Below are positions 28,031-36,027 of a stretch of 64,000 nucleotides of DNA, one piece after another; positions within the stretch are counted from its first letter, which is position 1, and each line of letters begins with the position of its first letter. This DNA is from Micromonospora polyrhachis (GTDB lineage: Bacteria; Actinomycetota; Actinomycetes; Mycobacteriales; Micromonosporaceae). The notes beneath the pieces are model-generated. The model had not been told where the DNA came from. It was given only the letters and a program-made list of their open reading frames with translations, and searched no databases. The stretch lies in assembly GCF_014203835.1 (NCBI RefSeq), contig NZ_JACHJW010000001.1:2441176-2505175 (forward strand). Reading direction: 5' to 3'. Position numbers and translations under genes: made by a program.

Positions 28031-28434
28031 ACCTCACCGTGATCCTCGACCTGATCACCGCACGCGAAGCCACCGCCGGTCAGGCCGCCGACCGGCTACG
28101 CGAGCAGATCACCGCCCTCACCGCCGACCTCACCCGCATCGAGGGCGAACTGGCCGCCCTGACGACCACCCGCACCACCCTGAGCGCCCTCACCGCTGCC
28201 GAGTTCACCGCCGACGCCCCGACGATCGCCAGCGCCCCCTACCAGCAGATCCTGGACGTCCTCACCACCGCGCCCGCCGGCATGCGAGCCAAAGCTATCT
28301 GCATCGCACTCGACGTCGAGCCCTCACCGAACCACGTCGAGAGCACCCGCGCGAAGCTGAAACGAATGGTCCACCGCAACGTCCTCACCGAAGACGAACC
28401 CGGCGTATTCACCCTCATCTCGAAACGGACCTAA
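28027..28434 (+). CDS. Accessory protein of the IS5 element
   Basis: GTG 28027 overlaps the transposase stop. The 135-residue protein has a long N-terminal coiled coil (about 5-55: LITAREATAGQAADRLREQI) and a C-terminal winged-helix-like part (YQQILDVLTTAPAGMRAKAI, NHVESTRAKLKRMVHRNVL). A decayed copy of its second half lies at 30190-30455, so it is part of the element and not host DNA. It may help target choice or control; nothing is proven. Confidence 0.75.
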   Translation: MNLTVILDLITAREATAGQAADRLREQITALTADLTRIEGELAALTTTRTTLSALTAAEFTADAPTIASAPYQQILDVLTTAPAGMRAKAICIALDVEPSPNHVESTRAKLKRMVHRNVLTEDEPGVFTLISKRT

Positions 28435-28451
28435 ACCTTCGAACCGCCCTC

Positions 28452-29438
28452 TCAGGAGCTGCTGGGGCGCCGGCTGTTTGGTTCCTGTGTCGCCCGGTAG
28501 TCCTTGGGGGATATGCCGTATGCGTTGCGGAAGACTCGGCTGAAGTGGGCCGGGTCGGTGAATCCCCATTCGGAGGCGATCCTCTGGAGCGTTCGGTGGG
28601 CCAGGAGTGGATCGGCAAGGTCGTGGCGGCAGCGTTCGAGCCGACGGTGACGTATCCACCTGGCCACGGTGAGGTTTTCGTTTTCGAACATCCGGTGCAG
28701 GGCGCGGACCGAGATGCCGTGCGCGAGGGCCACCATCTGCGGGGACAGGTCGGGGTTACGGATTCGCCGTTCGATGAAGTCATCGATGCGAAGCCGTAGC
28801 ACCCGTTGCCGCGTCTCCTCCAATGACCGGAAGTCGTCCAGATGCTCGCTGTGCAGGAAGGCGGTGAGGAGGTCCACAGCGATCGTGGACAGCCGAGGTA
28901 GGTCGGTCGACCGGTAGCGGTCAGCGTGTCGGACCAGTTCGACAAGGTAGCGAGCGAAGAGAGGGCCGAGCCCTTCCTGGCTGGGCAGAGCCGCCCCGAA
29001 GAGTGAGGTGGCGGCCTTTGGCATGGGAAGCAACTCCACCGGCATCTGTATCAGCAGCCCTCGGACCGGATTGCGGGCGAGGAAGCGGAAGGGCTGCCAG
29101 CTATTATAGATCATCGCCTTTCCCTCATCGATGAGGGAGGAATCACCGTTGGCGAGGTCGAATCCCAAGCCGTCACTCAAGCTCAACCATGTGATCACCT
29201 GCCCTGGATCATGCCGGCGGATCAACTTTGGGGATCGGTAGGAATTGAGCGGTGTGAAGCCCAGGGCAGACACCTGGATGTCACCAAGGTCCACCATTCG
29301 CGCTGACGCCTGGAAGTTGTCCGTGTGCTCAGTACGCATGACAGCGGGCAGGATGCCGCCATCGACGGCCTCCTGCCAGGCCGCGAAGCGCTCCGCCTGC
29401 GGCAGGCCTTCGGTCCGGAAATCCGCATAGGCGTCCAT
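28452..29438 (-). CDS. AraC-family transcription regulator, 3' end cut by an IS
   Basis: ATG 29438 gives 328 residues: an N-terminal AraC-binding-like domain (about 1-190) and a C-terminal double helix-turn-helix (about 215-315: ISVRALHRMFENENLTVARW, EWGFTDPAHFSRVFRNAYG). The stop codon lies inside the right inverted repeat of the IS5 element, so the original last residues were replaced; the DNA-binding domain is complete and the protein may still work. The regulated gene is unknown. Confidence 0.88.
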   Translation of the reverse strand: MDAYADFRTEGLPQAERFAAWQEAVDGGILPAVMRTEHTDNFQASARMVDLGDIQVSALGFTPLNSYRSPKLIRRHDPGQVITWLSLSDGLGFDLANGDSSLIDEGKAMIYNSWQPFRFLARNPVRGLLIQMPVELLPMPKAATSLFGAALPSQEGLGPLFARYLVELVRHADRYRSTDLPRLSTIAVDLLTAFLHSEHLDDFRSLEETRQRVLRLRIDDFIERRIRNPDLSPQMVALAHGISVRALHRMFENENLTVARWIRHRRLERCRHDLADPLLAHRTLQRIASEWGFTDPAHFSRVFRNAYGISPKDYRATQEPNSRRPSSS

Positions 29439-29751
29439 CCACAACCCCCATGGTCAGCCAAGATCTTCCACTATGCGTCAGCCCGCCGCAGGCGCCTGGC
29501 GCGGATAGTCAAGAGTCAGGCGCTAGCGGTCAAGGCATATGCTACATCGATCGTCGACACTTGGCGTAGAAAGATCAGCGAATCGAAAGGAGGAACGTTG
29601 ACATCTAAAGGATGCCTCGCATTTTCATAGTGGCCTGTGGCGGATTATGTGTCCGGGTGCAAGTGATCGTCACGGCATGCTCGGAGTGATCCTCCCGCTC
29701 GTCAGAATGTGGACCGCCCAGTTTTGCCGAATCGCATTGATTGGAGATCGA
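29439..29751. other. Intergenic region with a possible short leader ORF
   Basis: No gene is convincing in these 313 bases. A strong AAGGAGG at 29587-29593 precedes TTG 29598 and a 10-codon frame ending at 29630. It might be a leader peptide for the secreted protein at 29752. The AraC gene promoter must also lie here. Confidence 0.35.
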
Positions 29752-30054
29752 GTGTCAAGAGTTCTGCGTAAAGTCGTAGCTACGTCAGCCGTCTCGCTAC
29801 TGAGCGCCGTGGGTCTCGCCGCCACCCCATCGCAAGCGTCCGCGATGCCCAACTCCGAAACCATTTCGACCGTGACTCATGTAAGTACAGACCTTTCGGA
29901 TATCCCGACGCCTGCGGTGCTTTATGGCAGGTACGCAACGCTGTCCCAGTGTATAAGCGTGGGAAGCAAGGGGGAATTCCATGGTCGGTGGCTGAGCTGG
30001 AGCTGCTACGACAACAGGCCCATCGACGTACAGCTCTGGGTGGTGTATAGCTGA
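29752..30054 (+). CDS. Small secreted protein with one likely disulphide
   Basis: GTG 29752 follows GGAG at 5-base spacing. The 100-residue precursor has a clear signal peptide (VSRVLRKVVATSAVSLLSAV, cleavage near QASA-MPN) and a mature part of about 67 residues with two Cys (LSQCISVG, WSCYDNRP). Small secreted proteins of this kind are widespread in actinomycetes; their roles are unknown. It sits among IS elements, but the gene itself looks intact. Confidence 0.72.
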   Translation: MSRVLRKVVATSAVSLLSAVGLAATPSQASAMPNSETISTVTHVSTDLSDIPTPAVLYGRYATLSQCISVGSKGEFHGRWLSWSCYDNRPIDVQLWVVYS

Positions 30055-30189
30055 TCGGTTCAGTCGAGCCTGATCGGCTGACGCGCGGCGTACCTCTGCC
30101 ACCGCCACCGGGCATGGCGTTACGGAGATGCAGGGCACGGAGGCCGGTCGGCACTTTTCGATCGGCCTCGCGCTCCCGCGCGGCACCCG

Positions 30190-30455
30190 CCGACGCGACC
30201 ATCGCCAGCCCTGCCTACCAGCAGATCCTCGCAGTCTTCCACGCCACCACCGACGGGATGCGCGCCAAGGACACCGAAGCCCTACGCGCCAGACTCAAAC
30301 GCCTCGTCGCCCGCCAAATCCTGGCCGAACCCGAACCCGAACCCGGCCTGTTCACCCTCGCCTCGCCAACGCGGCGCCCCGGACAGCCTTGCGAGCAGGA
30401 CTTCCAACCTCCAGCCAAACCCACAACGGACATAACCTCTCGAACCACCCTCTGA
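30190..30455 (+). pseudogene. 3' remnant of an IS5-type element
   Basis: The frame matches the second gene of the IS5 element (ATIASPAYQQILAVFHATTD against TIASAPYQQILDVLTTAPAG) with a deletion in the middle, and ends with a sequence like the right inverted repeat (30436-30455). The transposase part is gone. It marks an older insertion of a sister element in the same island. Confidence 0.78.
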
Positions 30456-30704
30456 GACCGCGCTTCAGTCGAGCCGTTGCAAGCCACGGAAGAGCCACGC
30501 TCAGTCTGGGCTAATCACACCACTGCCGAAACATTCTCATTAGGATCAAGGCGCCGCGCAAGCGCGGCGCAGGCCCGCCCGCGCTCGACCTGCTGGCGGC
30601 CTCCGGCCGGCATCGGCCGGCGCGGCGGGCCGCACCATCACGCCTCGCCCCACGATCAGGTCTGGTCCGAGCAGTGCTTCAGCGACAGCGGTAAAGGGGG
30701 ATCC
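30456..30704. other. Gene-free region with dispersed repeat and hairpin
   Basis: Together with the remnant before it this is about 600 bases without an intact gene. A segment at 30522-30553 (CTGCCGAAACATTCTCATTA and onward) recurs at 33470-33501. Beside it lies a 9-base-arm palindrome GCGCCGCGC-AA-GCGCGGCGC at 30551-30570 that the second copy lacks. Confidence 0.55.
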
Positions 30705-31016
30705 CTACTGCATGCCGAGCACCGCTACGGCCATGGTCCGCAACCGGCCGTAGTACCCGCGCTCTTGTTGACCGGTCAGGATCGGTAAGACGCGGTCAAG
30801 GTCGGCCATGCAGCGGGTGAGAGTCCTTTGGCGTCTTCCGTCCAGGCTGCCTCGATTACCCAGCCGGGTGCTGACACAGCCCGCAATGTCGGCGTCGAGC
30901 ATCACCATGTCAACGCCAAGCAGGTCTACTCCCCTCAGGTGTTCTGGGAAGGCTGCCCGCAAGTGGGCGTCCCACAGTCGCGCCACGGCTTCGAGTTCTT
31001 CGCCCTCTGTCCGCAT
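30705..31016 (-). CDS. Small conserved-looking hypothetical protein
   Basis: ATG 31016 starts a 103-residue helical protein: MRTEGEELEAVARLWDAHLR, VDMVMLDADIAGCVSTRL, RTLTRCMADLDRVLPILTG. Codon use and composition fit a real gene. Related small proteins occur across actinobacteria as far as I recall, without a known function. It sits alone between repeats inside the island. Confidence 0.65.
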   Translation of the reverse strand: MRTEGEELEAVARLWDAHLRAAFPEHLRGVDLLGVDMVMLDADIAGCVSTRLGNRGSLDGRRQRTLTRCMADLDRVLPILTGQQERGYYGRLRTMAVAVLGMQ

Positions 31017-31389
31017 TCCACGATGATCCCAGCCAGTGACAGCCGTGACGATCGCGAGGGTGGCTGGCCGCCGTCGTGGTTAGGGCGATCGCTGCCGCGC
31101 CGCTGCGCGGCTTGCCACCGAAGTACGTGGTACAGGCGCGCAGAGAGCCGGCGGCACGGCAAGCCGCCCCTGGCCGGAAAGGCCGGGGGCGGTGAGCCGC
31201 ACACCGCCGGACAGCCGCGCGCCCATCGCGCGGCCGTGCCAGCCACGTGCCATAAGCCGGTGTCGCGAGCGGTCACCAGCGGGCAGGGGCGGGCACCACG
31301 ACACCGCCAGCGACCAGGCACTTCAGACAGATCAGGTCAGCGGATCACGATCTTCCAAACTGGCGGCCTGGCGCTGCTATGGTGCGGCC
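31017..31389. other. Gene-free region with a strong hairpin
   Basis: No coding frame convinces here. At 31164-31192 a 12-base stem (CCGCCCCTGGCC with GGCCGGGGGCGG, one wobble) closes a GGAAA loop. It lies upstream of both the minus gene at 31016 and the plus gene at 31390, so it is not an obvious terminator for either. Confidence 0.5.
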
Positions 31390-31893
31390 GTGTCGGATCC
31401 CGTAACCGTTGCCGCTCTACTTCGCCCGCTCCTGGGCAGACGCCTGCTCGCGGCAACCGAGGCACGGCACTGGTTCGACGAACGGCCAGTGACGGGAATT
31501 AGCGGCCTGCTGCATTTCTGGCTGCACTTCGAGGGAATGCCAGCCATCATGGCCCACGGCTGCGGTGAGCTGCTGATGCTCACCGAGGAAGAGCCCTACC
31601 CGTCGTACGACATGCAGGAGCACGGACAGACCGTGGTCGGGCCGGTCCACCCCACCGACCTGCTCGGCGAGGTGGCTGGGCAACGCCTCGTCGACGTGGG
31701 CCTCATCCAGGGGCACAGCACGATTCCGACTGTCGGCGGAGTCCTGCTCCACTTCGAACGGACCGAGCTACTCATCGCGACCCTGGCCGACGAATGGGTC
31801 TGCCAGCCAGGACCGATCCCGGACCAACTCCGCCAGTACCTGTCGTTCATCGGCTGGCTGAGCAGCCCCGCACTCACTACCGAAGGGCAGTGA
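31390..31893 (+). CDS. Unrecognised 167-aa protein next to an attachment scar
   Basis: GTG 31390 opens VSDPVTVAALLRPLLGRRLL and gives 167 residues with a beta-rich middle (GLLHFWLHFEGMPAIMAHG, GELLMLTEEEPYPSYDMQE). A longer upstream frame is ignored because its start is in the GC-rich repeat region. The gene ends 111 bases before the second attachment repeat. I do not recognise a family. Confidence 0.62.
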   Translation: MSDPVTVAALLRPLLGRRLLAATEARHWFDERPVTGISGLLHFWLHFEGMPAIMAHGCGELLMLTEEEPYPSYDMQEHGQTVVGPVHPTDLLGEVAGQRLVDVGLIQGHSTIPTVGGVLLHFERTELLIATLADEWVCQPGPIPDQLRQYLSFIGWLSSPALTTEGQ

Positions 31894-32004
31894 CGTCGGT
31901 GGCCAGGGCCACGGACTATTTACGGACTGATCTTGAGAGAAAGCGGCCGCGCGTGAACCGTTTCAGCAGGTCAGAGGGCCGCACACCGGCTGAGCCGTAC
32001 TCCA

Positions 32005-32094
32005 TTCCTAAACCGTGTGTCGCAGGTTCGATTCCTGCCGGGGGCACCTCGAAGATCAGCAAAAACGCCACCTGACCAGCAGATACGCTTCCCA
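32005..32094 (+). repeat. Second attachment repeat (right end of the element)
   Basis: The copy begins TTCCTAAACCGTGTGTCG and matches the tRNA 3' half with one change (GATTCC for GAATCC) and continues for about 40 bases beyond it. It lacks the 5' half of the tRNA. It is the nearest right-hand partner of the site at 11883. Confidence 0.88.
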
Positions 32095-32265
32095 GTCGAG
32101 TTGACCACGTAGACGGCCATAGTCCACCCTCAGCCGCCGCCTGTCGCCAGTCGTGCAGAATACGTGCGAAGATCTTGGTCGAGTTTCCGCAGGTCAGGCG
32201 GCACAAATGCAACGAGGTCGCAGCGTCAGCCACGACCTCCCGCACCCTACCCGTGATCAACTGCC
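32095..32265 (-). pseudogene. Integrase-proximal flank of a lost element
   Basis: The sequence after the second attachment repeat matches 11972-12135, the region between the left attachment site and integrase 3' end, including the pair of CGTGCAG/CGTGCGA-like sites and the GGGTAGGGTGCGGGAGGTC flank. The integrase itself is absent. It is the remains of a related element that had inserted next to this one. About 180 bases follow before the next gene with nothing recognisable. Confidence 0.7.
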
Positions 32266-32444
32266 CTCCTCCTGCACGCTGACTGGCCCGAGACCACGTC
32301 ACATGGCAACGGGAAGTGTCTCGATCCAGCAGTCATCGACCTTTGGGATGATGGGGTTGTTCCGGGAGAATGTCTGGCCCCTCGGGCCGAAGCTGTTTCG
32401 CCGATGGGGTTGCCGTTGACTTTTCGAGTCTGCTGCGACCCCGG

Positions 32445-32774
32445 TCAGGCCACGATGTCCGGATAAGGACTCCTCATCGCGCCGAAGTAGGCCTCGGGCG
32501 CTCCTTCAATATGCTCGGGCAGTTCATCCATGAAGGCGCGCAGCAGAGGGGTCGCGTTGTGCCGGTCGAGGTCCTCCCGCGAACGCCAGACCTCATAGAG
32601 GAAGAATCGGCCGTCCTCCTGCTCGTGAAGGTGGTATTGAAGGTTGCCCTCGTGCCCTCGAGACGGCTCGACGAGGCCCATCAGGAGCTTTCCGAACTCG
32701 TCGGCATGTCCGGGCTTGGGGGTCAGGAATCCGTAGAGCGCAACGGGCGCTGGTGCAGTAGAAGTCGTCGTCAT
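32445..32774 (-). CDS. Antibiotic-biosynthesis-monooxygenase (ABM) domain protein
   Basis: ATG 32774 gives 109 residues starting MTTTSTAPAPVALYGFLTP. The ABM ferredoxin-like pattern is visible: PGHADEFGKLLMGLVEPSRG, LQYHLHEQEDGRFFLYEVW and LDRHNATPLLRAFMDELPEH. Such proteins are small quinol monooxygenases or related dimeric enzymes. It is divergent from a MerR regulator that probably controls it. Confidence 0.9.
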   Translation of the reverse strand: MTTTSTAPAPVALYGFLTPKPGHADEFGKLLMGLVEPSRGHEGNLQYHLHEQEDGRFFLYEVWRSREDLDRHNATPLLRAFMDELPEHIEGAPEAYFGAMRSPYPDIVA

Positions 32775-32837
32775 GTGATCAACATAGGATGTGACATAAG
32801 TGTTAGATTCAAGGCGTTTTCTTATGAGGTGGGTCAC
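32775..32837. promoter_or_regulatory. Divergent promoter of the ABM and MerR genes
   Basis: The 63-base AT-rich gap holds a near-palindrome ATGTGATCAACAT just before the ABM start. MerR proteins usually bind a dyad inside an over-long promoter spacer in such gaps, controlling both directions. The exact site is uncertain. Confidence 0.45.
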
Positions 32838-33197
32838 ATGAAGATCGGGGAGCTGTCCCGCGACACGGGCGTGGCCGTACGTCTGCTCCGCTACTACGAG
32901 GCTCAGGGGCTGCTCACCTCCAGCCGCAGCGAAGGCGGCCACCGCCATTACGATCCCGAGGCCCCTGCCACCGTCGCGCGCATCCGCACCCTGCTCGCCG
33001 CCGGGCTCCCTACCAAGGTCATCCGCGAGCTCATGCCCTGCTTCGTCGGCGACGGCACCGAGCTCCAGGCCTGCGTTCTCGACCACCTCAGAACCCAGTA
33101 CGCCGAGTTGGACTCCCGCATAGCCGACCTCACTCAAGCCCGTACGGCTCTGGGCGGCATCCTCGAAGCCTCCGACCTAGCACTCACTCACACCTAA
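32838..33197 (+). CDS. MerR-family transcription regulator
   Basis: ATG 32838 gives 119 residues with the MerR winged helix (MKIGELSRDTGVAVRLLRYY, EGGHRHYDPEAPATVARI) and a C-terminal coiled coil (LDSRIADLTQARTALGGILE). One Cys pair (MPCF, QACV) is present, but not the SoxR cluster, so an organic effector is more likely. The last codons lie in a 27-base tandem duplication. Confidence 0.93.
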   Translation: MKIGELSRDTGVAVRLLRYYEAQGLLTSSRSEGGHRHYDPEAPATVARIRTLLAAGLPTKVIRELMPCFVGDGTELQACVLDHLRTQYAELDSRIADLTQARTALGGILEASDLALTHT

Positions 33198-33234
33198 GAG
33201 GTTTCATCACTCACTCACGCCTAAGCGGTTTCAT
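33181..33234. repeat. 27-bp tandem duplication at the MerR gene end
   Basis: CACTCACTCACACCTAAG and the nine bases after it (33181-33207) are repeated at 33208-33234 with two changes. The first copy contains the MerR stop codon. It looks like a recent slippage duplication. Confidence 0.85.
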
Positions 33235-34098
33235 GAGTCGATTGATGGGATCGTGAGGCTGGTCGCGGCGAGGAACGACCACAGCACGACAGCGTCGCGG
33301 CGGCTGCGTTGCAGGCCGTGGAACGGCTGTCGACAGCAACGCCGCCGGACGGCAGCACACCGACGAGCGCAGGCCACGGACGAAGCTCCAAGCATGCAGC
33401 CGTTGCCGGACGCGTTCGGACACGACGCACAAAGCTTGCAAACGAGATGCGGACCTTGCAAGTGACGCCACTGCCAAAACATTCTCACCAGGATCAAGGC
33501 GACCTGCTGGCGACCTGCGGCCGGCGCATCGGCCGGGCCGGCCGGCCACGCTGACGGGACAAGAGCACGAGGGCTGAGGCGGGACGATCGCCATCGGGTT
33601 GCTCTCTGTCGAGGTCGGGGCGATCAGCTGCCGTGCAGCGGAGCTACTTGGCCCCGGATTCTCGTGGGCACCGTCCGCGGTCGATGACGACGAGGACCAG
33701 GTCGTGACCCGTCCCCCGGATGCCGGATTCTCTACGCCGCCCGCCCGGCGTCAAGGGCGCTGCGCGTCGGCACGCCGATGGCCTACGGTCGCCCTTGACT
33801 CCGACCGGGGCGACACAGACTTTGGCATCTTCTATCCGGGGGACGGGGGCAGCATGGCGGCCAGTCCGCATCGAGTCCACACGATCGCGAGCGCGGACCG
33901 AGAACGATGCGAGACGATGAGAAGCCCCCGCGCAGGTCAGGCCGGGGGAGCCCAGGTCATCGCGCAGGGGCAGCTTGATCTCGACATCTATCGGGTGAGG
34001 AGGAATGGCGGGTCACACCTCATCACAGCGAACAGCTCGACCTTGCTCCGGGGCATGCTGCCGCTCCCTCAGACAAGTCCCTCGTGAAGGAATCGCGC
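33235..34098. other. Gene-poor region
   Basis: No frame in these 860 bases has a domain or convincing start. The second copy of the dispersed repeat seen at 30522 lies at 33470-33501, followed by about 40 bases that resemble the sequence further along the first copy. The frame 33599-34087 is open but its composition and opposing frames argue against a gene. Confidence 0.5.
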
Positions 34099-34662
34099 TC
34101 AGCGCTTCGTCTCGTACCTGGTCAGGATCACGCCGCCGGGAAACGTACGCGTCTCCACCAGGTTAAGGTTCACCCAGCCGTCCAGCGCACTGAAGAACGG
34201 TGTGCCGCCGCCCACGAGGACCGGATGGGTGACGATCTCGTATTCGTCGATCAGCCCGGCCCGCATTACCGCCCCGGCGAGCGTTGCGCCACCGACCCTC
34301 ATCGGCCCGCCGTCCTCGGCCTTGAGCCGGGTGATCTCGGCGATCGCGTTGCCGGTTACCAGGCGAGTGTTCCAGTCGACCTTGTCGATCGTTGAGGAGA
34401 ACACCACCTTCGGCGTGTCCCGCCAGTTCCGCGCGAACTCGATCTGCGCCGGGGTGGCTCTCGGCTGCTGGTCGCCGGTCGGCCAGTAGGCGCTCATGCT
34501 CTCCCACAGTCGGCGCCCATACAGAAACAGGCTGATCACCCGCTCCTGATCGAGCCACCACTGGAAAAGCTCATCGCTCGGCCCGCTCCATCCGATGTCG
34601 TCGCCGGGCGCCGAAATGTAGCCGTCCAGGGTCAGGTTCATGCCGTAGATCAGTTTCCGCAT
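34099..34662 (-). CDS. Dihydrofolate-reductase-like (RibD C-terminal) protein
   Basis: ATG 34662 starts MRKLIYGMNLTLDGYISAPG; the 187-residue protein has the family pattern ISLFLYGRRLWESMSAYWP, PKVVFSSTIDKVDWNTRLV, MRVGGATLAGAVMRAGLIDE and HPVLVGGGTPFFSALDG. Members are NADPH-binding reductases of unknown substrate. The frame upstream of 34662 is not used. Confidence 0.93.
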   Translation of the reverse strand: MRKLIYGMNLTLDGYISAPGDDIGWSGPSDELFQWWLDQERVISLFLYGRRLWESMSAYWPTGDQQPRATPAQIEFARNWRDTPKVVFSSTIDKVDWNTRLVTGNAIAEITRLKAEDGGPMRVGGATLAGAVMRAGLIDEYEIVTHPVLVGGGTPFFSALDGWVNLNLVETRTFPGGVILTRYETKR

Positions 34663-35342
34663 AGCACCATGCCTTCCGTCAGTCGGTCTCGGAAGACTAA
34701 ACCAGTCGAGCGGAGGAAACTGATCGGTGCGCAATCTGTTCGTACGGAGCGGCTCCCGACCCTCGCTCAAGACTTCCAAGCCGCTCGTCCCGTACACCTT
34801 GGTTCGTGCCATTAGCGTGCCATTAGGGCGAGTAAACCACGGTCACTCGCGGCATTGGTCGAGGCACTTACACGCGGCGAAGATGCCTTCATGATGGCTT
34901 CGCTCGATTTCCCAAGCTGCCGGTATCTGACCCCAGCCTGACCCCAGCACGACGCCCACAGCCGTCACCGAATGAACGCCGGCCCCGAGCCAGCGGGCAG
35001 GCGAGGCGGGTAGCAGCGGATGCGGAAGGTTCCTACGGATCAGAGGGTGGCTGTACAGCCATCCGTACAGCCAAGCTGGCCGACATGGGCAGTCCGAGGC
35101 GACGGGAGCGACAGGACGAGCAGGCCAGCGGCAGCCACCGACGCCAGCCGACAGGTGTCTTGATCCCTGCAAGACAGAGGTAGCCGCCACGCTCGCGGCC
35201 TGCCCTACGGGGGCGCCTCCGGCCGTCCTCGGGTGTCCGCAGCGCACCGTGCCGAGCGCCTGCCATGATCTTGGCTCGCGAAGCCGGCAAGCAGCCAGCC
35301 CGCCCAGGTCACGGGCACGGGCGTCACACTGCCGCAGTCGCC
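34663..35342. other. Gene-poor region before the third attachment repeat
   Basis: Nothing in these 680 bases is a convincing gene; a frame at 34843-35247 on the minus strand is open but lacks a start site and domain. A short tandem CTGACCCCAG occurs near 34928-34947. The region probably represents the decayed interior or right end of an older element. Confidence 0.45.
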
Positions 35343-35440
35343 TTCCTAAACCGTGTCGCAGGTTCGAATCCTGCCGGGGGGCACCTCGAAGATCAGCAAG
35401 AACGCCACCTGACCAGCGGATACGCCTCCCAGTCGAGTTG
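35343..35440 (+). repeat. Third attachment repeat
   Basis: It begins TTCCTAAACCGTGTCGCAGG, so two bases of the variable loop are missing relative to the tRNA gene and one extra G is present in the acceptor run. The match continues into the flank (GATCAGCAAGAACGCCACC). It is closer in flank to the second copy than to the first. It lies 23.5 kb from the tRNA gene. Confidence 0.85.
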
Positions 35441-35598
35441 ACCTTGTAGGCAGCCGTAGGCCGCCCTCAGCCGCCGTTTGTCGCCGGCCGCGCAAAACAC
35501 GTGTAATGATCTTGGATCGCTGACATGGTCTTTTTCCCAGCTCAACGCCTCCACGCTGAAGCGAGAAAGGGCGCTGGACGTCCGGCAGGATCACGGCC

Positions 35599-35880
35599 GT
35601 GATTGACCCGGGGCCGAGCCCGCCAAGCCGTCTTGCCGTGGAGACCCGCTTCATAGCGCTCCTTGACGGCAGCCAGTCACGGGATGGGGTGGACCGGTGG
35701 GCCAGCCGGGTCATGCTCGACCTTGACGGATTCGAGGTCGATGAGGCGGTGTGGTGGGCACTCGGCGTCCTCGCCGGCATCGACCTACGGCACGGGCCGG
35801 AAGAGCCGTACCTGCATGACGATGCGCAGGTTCGCGGCTGGCTGATGGAGTTCCAGGAACGATGCGCCCTCATCGGCTGA
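35599..35880 (+). CDS. Unrecognised 93-aa protein beside an integrase scar
   Basis: GTG 35599 opens a 93-residue acidic protein (ETRFIALLDGSQSRDGVDRW, FEVDEAVWWALGVLAGIDLR, YLHDDAQVRGWLMEFQERC). Trp-rich small acidic proteins of this sort are frequent among immunity-like genes of actinobacterial islands, but I cannot place it. Its last codons overlap an integrase 3' remnant on the other strand. Confidence 0.6.
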   Translation: MIDPGPSPPSRLAVETRFIALLDGSQSRDGVDRWASRVMLDLDGFEVDEAVWWALGVLAGIDLRHGPEEPYLHDDAQVRGWLMEFQERCALIG

Positions 35881-35928
35881 GAGCCGCCTCGATCCGTTCG
35901 CTCATCCGGCCACGGTCCCCATCGAGTA
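35870..35928 (-). pseudogene. Integrase 3' remnant
   Basis: The minus strand reads VLDGDRGRMSERIEAALSR and then stop, nearly identical to the end of the intact integrase at 12947 (LDGDRSRMNERIEAALSQ). The rest of this integrase has been deleted. With the attachment repeat 440 bases to its left it marks a third element of the same family. Confidence 0.85.
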
Positions 35929-36027
35929 CCGGCGTCCCGGGCCACACGGTAAGCCGCTGACGCAGAGCCCGCCTCCGACGTGTGGGCCGGGGGCAGGAAG
36001 CCGTAGGAACGCCGGGCGGTCGCAGTG

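Larger units (their letters stand above)
27047..28455. mobile_element. IS5-family insertion sequence with two overlapping genes
   Basis: Imperfect inverted repeats of about 20 bases bound it: CTGAGAGGTCGGTTCGAGG at 27047 and its partner ending at 28455, where about 16 of 19 positions match. It carries a DDE transposase and a small second gene. A 3' remnant of a related element lies at 30190-30455. It lies only 25 bases from the IS630 element, and its right end cuts into the AraC-type gene. Confidence 0.85.
11883..32094. mobile_element. pSAM2-like actinomycete integrative and conjugative element with later cargo
   Basis: The element is bounded by direct repeats of the tRNA-Arg 3' half, at 11883 (inside the functional tRNA) and 32005. 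The left part carries the pSAM2-type module in order integrase, excisionase, RepSA, SpdB-like protein, FtsK-like TraSA and small genes, all on the minus strand and mostly overlapping. Regulators, small Cys-rich genes and cargo (YdcF, TcmP, DUF5131) follow. Two insertion sequences and several small genes occupy the right 6 kb. A third repeat at 35343 means the older island may reach 35.4 kb. All core AICE genes look intact, so mobility is possible. Confidence 0.85.

Noticed and set aside
33599-34087. 162-codon plus-strand frame
   Set aside because: No domain, no good ribosome site, and opposing frames are equally open.
34843-35247. 134-codon minus-strand frame before the third attachment repeat
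   Set aside because: Composition is not gene-like and there is no start signal; it is treated as decayed element DNA.
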